From the NCBI GenBank assembly GCA_038501625.1, contig JAZAYU010000002.1, positions 17,660,053 through 17,724,052 of the forward strand: DNA of 64,000 nt, written 5' to 3'. This DNA comes from Corbicula japonica. Taxonomy: Eukaryota > Mollusca > Bivalvia > Venerida > Cyrenidae. Position numbers and translations under genes: made by a program. The notes beneath the pieces are model-generated. The model made no database searches and was not told the DNA's origin. It was given only the letters and a program-made list of their open reading frames with translations. Each line of letters starts with the position of its first letter. Positions within the stretch are counted from its first letter, which is position 1. Positions 52,301 to 59,885 of this stretch are shown here, one piece after another.

Positions 52301-55238
52301 TTGTGTTTTCTGTGGAAAGAAAAAGCGTATAACGGAAACATTCCAAAAAGTGATATATACATATCAGGAAGTGCTACATTCAGAACATACAGCCTCCCCA
52401 CACAGCCAGAAAGAAGAAAGTTAACCTGCATATGGTAGCACGCACAGGAGCTATTTGGGCGCGACACTGCATATTATACTGTTTCTCTGTACATTAATCT
52501 GTGAGTGTTAAACATAATATAAGCGAAAAGGGTTAGTTTTAAACCCTAACTTTGGTCACAGAAAACATGTTAACACCATTAATGATGCTAGATAAACATC
52601 AGAACATTTATGCAGTGGCTGATCCGGTGTTTAGTGGGGTTGCTTAAACCCCTTTTTGACACCAATATTTAATTTTCGTGGGAAATTGGCCAGAAAATTA
52701 GAACTTATCATGTAACTAACTTAAGACTGTCCCAAACGAACTCTCTTTCTGGAAATCTGCGGTCGGACCCTGTATCTGAAGCACATTTGCCTTCTGCTTT
52801 TATATGCATACTTTAATAGCGTGAAGTAAAACAAAAAAAGAATTCTAAAGATAGTTTCTGTCTAAATATTGAAGCATTTTTTTGTATTTGGAGAGATTTA
52901 AATTTGACGACATATTATTTTTTCCCTACGGTTCTCATTTGTGCGTGTGCAGATTTATGGAATGTTTGTGACAGTTGTAAAATCTTTGTCTTGGAACTTA
53001 AATCACTTGTTACAAATGTCTTAAAGAATGTGATCTTGTCCTTTTGGATTCTTCTTGCGACGATTAATTGGTGGAAATAAATATTTACCCAAACTGCTCA
53101 GCCCAGTTAAGGTCAAAATTGAAATTATCGCCGCCATTCAATCCACTCATTACTTCTACACGCCGTATTATTTGCTCTATAATAACTCAGAATGATATAT
53201 CCCAATCCCCTTCAATTCCCGCAAGAGACTAAATTAACTAAACACAATTATTGTTTGGCGGAAAGATTAAACTATTTTATTTAGTTACTTCTTCTTTAAA
53301 AATCAGGGAAAGTTCAGATTGGCGAAATTACGCCATAGAATATGAAGAGTTTTGTACAAACAAATCTTTATGCATCTAATATCTTGTAATAGAAATGTCA
53401 CCGGCGTGATTAATTGGGGAAAGAGATCACCAATTGGGTACATTAATTCTCTTATGCTCCTTCACCCCTAGCGCCATATTATCAGTGATTTCTATTGCGG
53501 GACGAAAACTATCCATATTAGCTTGTCAAAAGGAAGAAATCTAGAAACATGATCGTGATAACTTGTAGAAATTGGCCGCAAATGCTTTAATAGAGCCGTT
53601 AATTGTCTGCCGGTATTCACCACTGGCTCAAATAACAATAGAAGTTCTAGATTTGTTTGGATTTTTTTCTGATACGTCGGCGCTTTGAAGAACTACGTGG
53701 ACTGGTTAAGTTCGGATTTCTTTCTTTGTGCGTGATTAAACTGAAATACGTTATTAAAGTAAGCGTATTTAAAGAAACTGACTTTTGTTTATAATTGTAA
53801 CCATTTTCCTTTTCTTTGAATAGATCTTAGACATATTGAGTTAACACAATAGGAGCGCATTATTTTATAAGATTTGAAAATAACAAATAAAAAAGAAAGA
53901 TAAATCTCCGATAAATGACAATGAAATAAAGTAGTGGAAAGAACACTTGCTATGTTATCAACGGGTATGAGCGCCGGTTTTTTCTGCAATTTTTAACCTC
54001 TGATAATTGTCGACTATTGTGAGGCAGTGGCACCAGTGTTTGATCTGTCTAAGACCGTTGCACCTGTGTATAAATACCCCTGTTATTATAGGTGGAGTGT
54101 TTGATTGAATAAGCATCCGGGCTATTCTAGTCACTATTAATAAATGCAATTTTTAATTGTCCTTCATTTGATAAGGAGGTATCCCGGGTTCGAGACCCGA
54201 TCTGTGCCCAAGATTATAAAACTGAGCATGGAAACCAGTCTCAAACCTCAAGCATCTGATTGGCTGAAATCGCGACTGGTCGCCATTTCAGCCAATCAGA
54301 TGCTTGAGATTTGAGACTGGTTTCCAAACTCAGTTTTAGAACCTTAAGCCCTGGCTGCACATTTTTTCTGACCCTGTGATATTTTATTACGTCAGAATTT
54401 ACACATTAAGACACATAAAACTTCTGTTTTCACAATCTGAATATCCAGTTTTCAACACAATTGTTTGTGTATTAAATATTTATTCTTATAACACTCATGG
54501 ACTCATTAGAAATTAAGAAATCTTAAGTTTTTCAGCTTCGAGTTTTTCAACAGATATTTAACACAAGTAAAATAGATACATAATTAATAAAACAATACTG
54601 AATAAATTAATTAATGTAGTTATTAAATAAATAAATAAACTGTAAATAAATAAATAAACTTAATTAAATAAATAAATTGTGTACTCCAAAGCAGCTTCCG
54701 CTCCTGATAATATTAAAATATGAAGAATTATAACAAAATATGTTAAGAAAGAAATTATAATTATTACTGAAATTTATTCAAGTACAAACTTTATTTAAAA
54801 CAGGAGGTACTTGCGGTCATAAGGTTCGACAGCTTTTCTTTACTTGGTTGTTGCGTTCTTTTCTTTTTTTGCCTTAAGTTTACTAAATATGTCCCTCTTT
54901 CATATTTTGCAGCAGGAATAATGCTAACTTCACCTGGTTCCGTCACCTCGCTGGACGCTTGCAGAGTTAACCCATTCATCAACTTACCGTCAGTGAGGGA
55001 GCCTCTAGATCGCCTTCATTTCCCACCGTTTCTACCCTACTTTCCCCTGCCGACACCGTCTGGATTACCGCCACCTATTCACCCAATGTTACTATATCAC
55101 CACCATTACGCCGCCGCGGCTTTGAACTACGCCGCGCTACCAGACAGTGGATTCAAAGCTACCAAAACAACAAGTATAGCAGACTTAAGACTGAAAGCGA
55201 GGCAACATTTAGCCTCCCTCGGGCTTCATAATATTTAA
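34093..55238 (+). CDS. SHOX: SHOX-type paired-like homeobox transcription factor (four coding exons)
   Basis: Joining 34093-34375, 39599-39795, 50378-50435 and 54916-55238 gives 861 bases, a 286-residue protein close to the length of vertebrate SHOX. The N-terminus has the FVSKSF motif typical of SHOX. Residues 115-174 are a paired-like homeodomain with Gln at position 50 and the WFQNRR recognition helix. A LDACRV motif (192-197) follows it, and a C-terminal OAR motif is at about 266-282 ([10 protein letters not shown]). All match the SHOX family and support a DNA-binding nuclear protein recognising TAAT-type sites. The intron between homeodomain positions 46 and 47 is the usual paired-like site. 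Phases (1, 0, 1) agree at each junction. No lesion is seen. SHOX in vertebrates acts in limb and skeletal development; the role here is unknown. Confidence 0.93.
34720..35378. repeat. 659-bp near-perfect palindrome
   Basis: Two arms of about 320 bases read as complements from aaatgaaatatgaacacc (left) to ggtgttcatatttcattt (right). They are separated by a loop of about 11 bases (gaagtgacgaa) centred near 35048. Differences between the arms are few. There is no coding frame. Likely a fold-back element or a recent inverted duplication. Confidence 0.93.
35374..35587. repeat. 22-bp direct repeats 192 bases apart
   Basis: cattttataagaaggtattt plus tg occurs at 35374-35395 and again at 35566-35587. 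The first copy overlaps the right edge of the palindrome. Confidence 0.8.
36383..36834. repeat. fold-back element with about 190-bp arms
   Basis: The left arm (36383-36582) and right arm (36649-36834) are imperfect complements. Examples are ctgccaacc / ggttggcag, aatggtgtcaag / cttgacaccatt and tgttttacctacaatacgaag / its complement. The 66-base loop has no coding frame. Just upstream the sequence ttatgcggc recurs several times (36266-36373). Confidence 0.85.
38640..38880. repeat. cluster of nested TTCGAA palindromes
   Basis: Two blocks rich in attcgaatgttcgaac and gaacgttcgaa variants flank about 100 bases of plain sequence. They end in gttcgtttacatcccta. The blocks are self-complementary and complementary to each other. 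It looks like a degraded inverted-repeat element. Confidence 0.65.
39599..39795 (+). CDS. SHOX: SHOX exon 2 (first 46 homeodomain residues)
   Basis: The acceptor is ttttttaactctgcag with a second cag directly after (CAGCAG), so 39599 or 39602 can start the exon without changing frame. The exon encodes an acidic linker, a basic KLKQRRSR stretch and homeodomain positions 1-46. It ends CAG|gtaaag between homeodomain residues 46 and 47, phase 0. Confidence 0.95.
39800..41781 (+). mobile_element. 5'-truncated CR1/Jockey-like non-LTR retrotransposon (inactive)
   Basis: Reverse-transcriptase similarity begins within a few dozen bases of the SHOX exon 2 donor, with QFGFRKG at about 39876, [10 protein letters not shown] at about 39976 and the catalytic LLFADDMVI at about 40273. 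It continues through the thumb and the C-terminal region with [19 protein letters not shown] near 41148. In-frame stops at 40300, 40987 and within 41014 and a frame loss after 41300 make it non-functional. The endonuclease and most of the fingers are missing. The 3' UTR ends ctgaaataaaacttctgttctgttcagttctgttc, a short tandem tail as in CR1-type elements. It lies in the same orientation as SHOX, inside intron 2. Confidence 0.85.
41889..42000. ncRNA. miRNA-like hairpin (or tiny inverted-repeat element)
   Basis: Arms of about 44 bases, from gtgtacggcatgttgtttgg to cactactac and from gtagtagtgtg to ccctacac, pair with only a few mismatches across a 24-base loop. The size and imperfect pairing resemble a miRNA precursor, but a small inverted-repeat element is an equal explanation. 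It is intronic, in the SHOX sense orientation, about 100 bases after the retrotransposon tail. Confidence 0.5.
43258..43430. repeat. dispersed gcgaaat/aaattaaa repeat, copy 1
   Basis: Contains catca-tattttttcgctcaa, gatcaaaccctagcgaaatc and gcgcgaaatttgatcccctc. Part of it is the complement of a similar block at 44205-44375, and it is related to 48262-48345. Confidence 0.5.
44205..44375. repeat. dispersed gcgaaat/aaattaaa repeat, copy 2 (opposite orientation in part)
   Basis: Contains ttcgctagggtttgattttg and gcgcgaaatatgcgaaaatt. The first phrase matches the complement of the core of 43258-43430. Confidence 0.5.
45723..45797 (+). tRNA. tRNA-Glu(CTC)-like relic, probably pseudogene or SINE head
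   Basis: ttggtgtagtggttaccaca matches a D-arm/A-box of tRNA-Glu. The anticodon loop reads CTCTCAA with anticodon CTC, and cgggttcaatac is a T-arm/B-box. The acceptor stem and part of the T stem do not pair well, so a working tRNA is unlikely. Confidence 0.4.
46288..46349. repeat. (AAT)n microsatellite
   Basis: About 20 uninterrupted AAT triplets. Confidence 0.97.
46690..47095. promoter_or_regulatory. candidate cis-regulatory block in SHOX intron 2
   Basis: A GC-richer stretch (gagcgcgcgctaattgc; cgccggcgcgtgcgaga) is followed by several TAATTG/TTAATTA-type homeodomain core sites. It belongs to no repeat family seen here and contrasts with its AT-rich neighbours. It is suggested only by composition and motif density. 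Confidence 0.25.
47231..47370. repeat. hairpin family, copy 2
   Basis: Shares atttgattggctgaaatgg and tttcagccaatcagatgctt with 2560-2772 and 54213-54342. It folds into a hairpin with arms of about 60 bases, less perfect than copy 3. Confidence 0.85.
48262..48345. repeat. dispersed gcgaaat repeat, copy 3
   Basis: Contains ggtttaatttttgcgtttgc and tatttcgcgctaggcgaagt, related to the blocks at 43258 and 44205. Confidence 0.45.
49217..49400. repeat. small inverted-end element (tggtcttta family)
   Basis: Begins ataccgtgaaacgcc and ends ggagttttaatgcactggtat, loosely complementary ends. The interior has aagaccacta and gtggtctttatagtgg, words shared with 49995-50152. Confidence 0.5.
49995..50152. 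repeat. small inverted-end element (CAGTGAAACCCCTC ends)
   Basis: The left end cagtgaaacccctc and right end gaggggttttactg are complementary except for one base. The interior repeats ggggtggtctta. It ends about 225 bases before SHOX exon 3. Confidence 0.75.
50378..50435 (+). CDS. SHOX: SHOX exon 3 (homeodomain recognition helix)
   Basis: 58 bases between attatag and gtaatg. It encodes [19 protein letters not shown], homeodomain positions 47-60 and five residues after. It is too short to be found as a free reading frame but fits both phases (0 in, 1 out) and the family sequence exactly. Confidence 0.95.
51985..52235. mobile_element. MITE-like element with inverted ends
   Basis: The left end ttaaccctttaccccgtg and the right end ccatggagtaaatggttgag are imperfect complements. 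Inside, gatccagatcagccgg and ccggctgatctggatc form a strong inverted pair. No coding frame. Confidence 0.65.
52370..52415 (-). repeat. short dispersed repeat (ggctgtgtggggaggctgt core)
   Basis: The complement of acagcctccccacacagccag matches 16905-16950 and 31450-31490 on the plus strand, and 5390-5425 on the minus strand. Confidence 0.55.
52600..52790 (+). repeat. dispersed repeat, copy 1 (gtggctgatccgg...gactgtcccaaa)
   Basis: Collinear with 62040-62230: a gtttagtgggg-like block, cccctttttg, ttaattttcgtgg, ttgccaga, gactgtcccaaa, tttctggaaatct and cgaccctg occur in the same order in both. Confidence 0.75.
53040..53640. promoter_or_regulatory. candidate cis-regulatory block in SHOX intron 3
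   Basis: Contains many homeodomain-type cores in a short span (gattaattgg twice, acattaattctc, actaaattaactaaac), mixed with GC-richer words and free of the window's repeat families. It could include SHOX autoregulatory sites. Proposed only from motif density. Confidence 0.25.
54166..54207 (+). repeat. tRNA T-arm-like fragment
   Basis: tcccgggttcgagacccgat is a well-paired T arm with a B-box (GGTTCGAGACC). No D arm or anticodon arm is seen upstream. It directly abuts the hairpin at 54213, suggesting a composite SINE-like unit. Confidence 0.45.
54213..54342. repeat. hairpin family, copy 3 (best preserved)
   Basis: Arms of about 60 bases run from attataaaactgagcatgga to gcgactgg and back from tcgccatttcagccaatcag to actcagttttag. 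The loop is only a few bases. Same family as 2560-2772 and 47231-47370. About 570 bases before SHOX exon 4. Confidence 0.9.
54617..54678. repeat. AAAT-type microsatellite
   Basis: Two runs of aaataaataaataaa separated by short breaks. Confidence 0.85.
54916..55238 (+). CDS. SHOX: SHOX terminal exon (LDACRV motif, proline-rich region, OAR)
   Basis: The acceptor is catattttgcagcag; using the second CAG gives K-G-I-M-L, which aligns with vertebrate SHOX, and using the first inserts one Ala. The exon holds LDACRV, a Pro/Phe/Leu-rich activation-like stretch ([17 protein letters not shown]), [14 protein letters not shown], and the OAR motif [18 protein letters not shown] just before the TAA at 55236-55238. 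This exon carries everything downstream of the homeodomain in one piece. Confidence 0.93.
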
Positions 55239-57224
55239 ATGTCAATGTTTCGTTGATTTAAAAGCACCGGAGTCTTGTTCCTATAGCTTGCGCTATTTCT
55301 GACTCTTTCTTGCCGCGGCGGCTCACCGCGGTCGCGTTGGCAAACTGTGGATTCCGACGAAAAATCGTAAACATACACGGCGGACTGAGCCTACTTAATG
55401 CGTTAACGAGATTTTTGCTGCTGTCTGATTCCTCTGATTCGCACAACCACAAAACACGTGCATGTGTAACAATGAGTAACAATGTTGCGCGTCAACATCA
55501 GGACACATGTATAACTCATTATGGATAAGTAGAGAGACATGTGATGCTCTGCGTATATAACCAAGAACAATCTTAATGCAGATGTGGGCAAATTAAACAA
55601 TTTTCCTGTGATTTATTCTTGTCAAGAAATCATGGCGATATAGAATTTGTAAAACTATTTGCTTATAAACCATATTTATATTTCTCTGTCACGTGACGGT
55701 CAAGTTACCGATAACTATACCCTTTCAAACGGGACAAGTTGTAATAGGTGAAATTTGTGACATCTGTGTTGTTACTTTATATAAAAAAAAATTTTTTTAT
55801 TTAAAATGAGACTTTGTTGCATATTTTTGATTATATAGTGTTATTCTACACTGAAATGCATAACAAGAAAATTTCGTCTGTTAAACTTTAAAAGACGTCA
55901 GTGTTAAGAGTGACATCATCTGTACGACAACTTTTCCAGTGACGTACCCCCATATGGCATCGAATTGTTGGATAGAATTAACCCCTACCTTGATTAAATG
56001 TCATTTGTTGACGAACGCACGTGGAAAGTGCAATGGCAGCTCCATAATAAGGCGGACATGATGTATTCTTTTATATTTTAAGTTTTTTATTTGTCTTCTT
56101 TTTCAAGAGAGTGCAAATGACAAATTTGTAATATTTAAAGTTTTACTTCAATTACGTGCGGAGATATTGAAATTACACGATCGGTGTGATTAGAACATTC
56201 GTTAAGTGTTGTCAAATAATTCGCGTCCGTGAACCTACTCCTTTAAATACCCTCAAAGGACTCAAGAAATTAGGAGAGAAAAATAAAATCAAAAACGTCT
56301 TTGTCGTTCGCACGCTGTTACCATTAAGGAATAAAATCTGTAGATTCCGTTCTTGGACGTGCGAACGATGTTCCTCAATGGTCGGATAATACCAGTTAAT
56401 ATCATTAGAAAACTATTAGTTCCCATAATTGTTTAGATTACGACGCATTATGTCTTCGCCGTATGTATTGAAGGCGCAACTTTCTCGTGAATCGCTTTGA
56501 TAAAATTGCACAAATTGTTCTTTAATGAGTAATTTTGAGTTGACATTAGCTCCCTGTTAAGATAAATACCGAAAAATACAGCCGTTAATTTGATTTGATA
56601 ATACTGTATCGTTACTCTCGCATCCGACGATCCTTTAGGGAAAACTAGAGCTTGTGATTTAACACAAATTTCGAATCATCTCTTACGAAATTGAATCGCT
56701 TGTTTTATGTACTATCACTTTGCAATTTGTCTGTCGTTTTATTAATGATAGGTCTATATAAGAAAATTGAATAAGCTGTCTCGTTTCTAAGAAAAACAAC
56801 AACGAGATTTTAAGGTTCATAAGCAAAGCTGATGAAAAGTAGCTATCCATGAATTTGAAACTTTTGCTGTCAATTTTTGCGATAAACAATTACATCATTA
56901 CACTGTAAAGAAATATTTAATGTTGAAATTTGAAATAAAATCCGGATGTGACGTCTAAATCTAAACTGTTTACCGACATAAAAGAAAGAACTACTACTTT
57001 TACTCTTCGCGCACTTGAGTAAGAAACTTTTTCACATATAATAAAGAGGTCGGTGCCAAAAAGCAGAAATATTATGAAATGGCAAAGTTGTTTTCGTGAC
57101 GGACGTACGGACCAACGGACGGATAAAAAGCAATCCCTTTCTTCTAAAGGGCGACACAAAAACTAGCTATAATTATTCATTGAATCCATCGACATTAATG
57201 TCTACGCACACAGTAAATCTTATA
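55239..57224 (+). other. SHOX 3' UTR and downstream intergenic sequence
   Basis: 55239-55600 is GC-richer and probably transcribed as 3' UTR. An inverted pair (gttcgcacg / cgtgcgaac) lies near 56310-56370. No coding frame or polyadenylation site can be assigned with confidence. Confidence 0.45.
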
Positions 57225-57412
57225 TTACGGTCACCTGCCTTCATAGACCACACCGAAGATAACCCCAAAAAGTGGTCTTTCATGCCAAGTGGTCTTTTTT
57301 CACGGGTAAATATGCTCTTTAAATTGGTCTGTTGGGACAATTAAATGTGTTTTGTATCCACAGTTGGTCTTTATTTACAGGTGTTCTTTGGCACAGGTTC
57401 GACTGTATTCTA
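57225..57412. repeat. dispersed repeat (tggtctt family)
   Basis: Words such as atagaccaca, agtggtcttt and ttggtcttta repeat in the interior, as in 49217-49400. It begins acggtcacctgcc and ends ggttcgactgtat. Confidence 0.45.
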
Positions 57413-58021
57413 AAACTAAAAGGCTTCCTCTTCATGATTTGAACGTATCATCTTAATACTCAGAAAAATCCACATTCCGTTCTGTAATTTGTAATTTTGC
57501 AAAATGAGAAAATGAATAAAAAAATTCCTACTTTGAACAAATTTACATTTCTGTTCAATTATTGCCAATAAATAAAATGTTTTTTGAAAATCTACAGTCA
57601 AAAAGTTCTGAGTTATATTTTGGGAAGAATTCGGTGGTTCTAAACAATATTCACTTTTATAAGGTAAAAACAATTTCTCATTTTCTTATTCTCGATAAAA
57701 ACTTTTATTAATTAAACAACAAGTCATTAATATAACAGTACTAGAAATTCCAACTATTTCCAAATATATCCCTAATGAAAAATATAGTGTTTTGATTTTC
57801 TTTAATATTATTGTTATTCGATGGGCAGTTGCTCAGTTCTTGGTGGGGACAATTATGTTCATGATCAATTAACCCGTCTTGGGCGGGCATATAAAAAGTG
57901 GATACATTTTATTTTTGTTCACTATATAAACTGATTAAGCTGAAGGAGAAGATGAACCTTGCGTCGAATTTAATCAGGCATGCATTTATGATACCTAACA
58001 TAGTTTACACCTAGTCATTTC
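57413..58021. other. intergenic, 3' side of the DUF1838 gene
   Basis: AT-rich with no coding frame or repeat recognised apart from the candidate polyadenylation signal listed at 57908. Confidence 0.45.
57908..57913 (-). terminator. candidate polyadenylation signal of the DUF1838 gene
   Basis: tttatt here is AATAAA on the minus strand, about 110 bases after the stop codon at 58022. Another is at 57704-57709. Confidence 0.4.
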
Positions 58022-59473
58022 TTATTTAGCCACTGTCAATTTTATAACAATATTACCAGGAATGTCAGACATTTTCATCCAGCTGGGCCAGCTGGAGAAC
58101 ATTGCCATTGTGCCAGCAAAGTGGGCTGCTGTGGGCGGCTTTGCAAGCTCACTGTACGGGAAAAGTAGGTCAATCAAATTTACCGACCAATCACCACCGT
58201 TTCTGGACGGATCTTCCTGTGATTGCGCCCCTAAAAGTCCTACGGCATCCGCCCATGGAATGTCCATTGAGTAGAATGAATCTTTCTTAAATACAAAGTC
58301 TATACCGACCTCGTTGCTTGGTATGGTGTTATTCTGCCCAGTGACCGGATTGATGAAGGTTCGAAGTGCGCGTTTTGTTTTGGGATCTAAGTAAGTTACA
58401 AAGCCATCCAGTTGTACTCGGTAACCACCGTCTAATGGAACCCTTTCCAAGTCGAACTGGAGGTTGCCCAAGAGATCGAAGAACTTGACGGCTTGTTTGC
58501 CGGTAATCTCACTCCATGCGGAGCCATTGACCGAAAGGCTTATAGGAAATACGTCCAAAATGTTAAGAATTCGGTCGTCCACGCCGGTTGACATAGTTTG
58601 GACAGTAGAGCTGGTGTTCACCTGCGGGATAATGATATCCGGAAGACCTGCCTGGCGTCTTTGGTCGATGACTTTTTTAAACTCTGTCCATGACGTTTCA
58701 TTTGGAACTTCATCTTGAGAAGGCGCATGTTCGTATTTCGGATAGTTTTCCCGGATAAGCTTCATAATGTCATCAGCGACACAGCTTAGTCCGTTAGGGC
58801 ATTTCCACACAAGCGTTGTGTAGTACAAACTTCCCGGTGTCGATGACATTTCCATCCACGGCAAATATTCCGACTTCCTGGTCCAGGTTCCGGCTGAAGA
58901 AACGCTGGGATCTTGTGACGTCATTAGCTGAGTGTAGTTGGCAAAGAAGGCAAATAGTTCCACAGAATCATAAACAGGTCCAGCGGAGTAGTTTCCATAC
59001 TTATCAGGCGTTAAGGGGTTGGGATATTCTAAAACAATGTCCGAATTGTAAACAAGGTATAGTGGCTGAAAACGAGGTGCGGTTTGAGATGGTGATGCAT
59101 CAGTGAATTTACCGTTGACTGGATCGTTTTCAACGTAGAACACTTCATTCGGCTGACTTGTCCATGGATTTATCCAAACTTGAAGAATCTCAGATGTGTT
59201 AGGTTGCCGATACACTACGAATTCACGAGATAGTGAAAGAAAGCTGCCATCTTGTTGATGTAGTTTCCGGTTGATGTTATAGCCTTCAAAATTGAAGAGC
59301 TTTAGGAGATCTTTGCCCGGTTGTTTTCCCCAAAGTGATCCATTGAAATAGTTTACTGTTTCCTGGTTAGAATCCAGTGAGCCAACCACTCTTATAAAGT
59401 TCTCAAGATCTGAAAACTTAGCAGCTCCAAGATTTATCCATGCCAGTAACAGCAGAGAAGCACTCAAGTACAT
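58022..59473 (-). CDS. secreted DUF1838-family protein with two tandem domain copies
   Basis: An intact 483-residue frame in one exon. ATG at 59473 is preferred: it opens a clean signal peptide (MYLSASLLLLAWINLGAA) and lies eight bases after a strong splice acceptor; an ATG at 59542 would add 23 residues across that acceptor. Residues 24-250 resemble DUF1838, a family known mainly from bacteria: SREFVVYRQP, WINPWT, VENDPVN (114-120), YDSVELFAFFANY (168-180) and LPWMEMSSTPGSLYY (204-218). Residues 310-478 repeat this order in diverged form: FVTYLDPKT, FINPVTG, and near the end SWMKMSDIPGN. Eight N-glycosylation sequons (N44, 92, 161, 179, 258, 286, 316, 381) support passage through the secretory pathway. 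The biochemical role of the family is unknown to me. Neighbours give no clue. The family call is from memory and needs a profile search. Confidence 0.8.
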   Translation of the reverse strand: MYLSASLLLLAWINLGAAKFSDLENFIRVVGSLDSNQETVNYFNGSLWGKQPGKDLLKLFNFEGYNINRKLHQQDGSFLSLSREFVVYRQPNTSEILQVWINPWTSQPNEVFYVENDPVNGKFTDASPSQTAPRFQPLYLVYNSDIVLEYPNPLTPDKYGNYSAGPVYDSVELFAFFANYTQLMTSQDPSVSSAGTWTRKSEYLPWMEMSSTPGSLYYTTLVWKCPNGLSCVADDIMKLIRENYPKYEHAPSQDEVPNETSWTEFKKVIDQRRQAGLPDIIIPQVNTSSTVQTMSTGVDDRILNILDVFPISLSVNGSAWSEITGKQAVKFFDLLGNLQFDLERVPLDGGYRVQLDGFVTYLDPKTKRALRTFINPVTGQNNTIPSNEVGIDFVFKKDSFYSMDIPWADAVGLLGAQSQEDPSRNGGDWSVNLIDLLFPYSELAKPPTAAHFAGTMAMFSSWPSWMKMSDIPGNIVIKLTVAK

Positions 59474-59481
59474 TGCGTAAG

Positions 59482-59500
59482 CTGAAAAAATAACGTTTAC
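59482..59500 (-). promoter_or_regulatory. 3' splice site in the 5' UTR of the DUF1838 gene
   Basis: On the minus strand, cgttattttttcag then cttacgcaATG. It implies at least one upstream non-coding exon to the right, whose position is not visible. Confidence 0.5.
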
Positions 59501-59671
59501 AAATAATTTATTAAATAAATTAAGAAATATTAATTTTGACACAACTAGTATAACGACGGTGATTTGGCACTGATTTACATGACTGACAAATTGACCATGA
59601 TAATTTTTCGGAGCGGCCGCTTTTTGTTTTATTATACTGTGAATTTTTATTAGAACTATATAAAGTTGGGG

Positions 59672-59740
59672 AACAGTAGGCGAAGAGCGCCGAACTCAAG
59701 ATCCGCAGACTTGGCTTCGAATCCCACGAGTGAATATGTT
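59672..59740 (+). tRNA. tRNA-Leu(CAA)-like relic, probably pseudogene or SINE head
   Basis: taggcgaagagcgc resembles a Leu D-arm, actcaagat contains anticodon CAA in loop CTCAAGA, and ttggcttcgaatcccacgag is a T arm with B-box. A proper acceptor stem is not seen. Confidence 0.4.
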
Positions 59741-59827
59741 CTTCTGCAGTTTCTTTTTAATAAAGAACATGTTTTTCGCATAATAAATGCAGATAAATCA
59801 AGCATATTTTTCTTTACAACTTTTATG

Positions 59828-59885
59828 ACCATTAAGTCGATATGAACTGGGTATCATGGCTAATTCCGGTACACATGTCCATTTA
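59828..59885. repeat. left remnant of the 48-bp minisatellite split by a fold-back element
   Basis: cgatatgaactgggtatcat and ggctaattc match the unit that is tandemly repeated at 61393-61645. The fold-back element lies between. Confidence 0.6.

Larger units (their letters stand above)
50436..54915 (+). other. SHOX intron 3
   Basis: About 4.5 kb. It contains a small inverted-end element (51985-52235), two dispersed repeat fragments (52370-52790), a TAAT-rich block (53040-53640), a tRNA T-arm relic, a strong hairpin (54213-54342) and an AAAT microsatellite. 50436-51980 holds nothing I recognise. Confidence 0.6.

Noticed and set aside
58062..59106. Plus-strand open frames opposite the DUF1838 gene
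   Set aside because: They overlap a well-supported minus-strand gene and have no recognisable features of their own.
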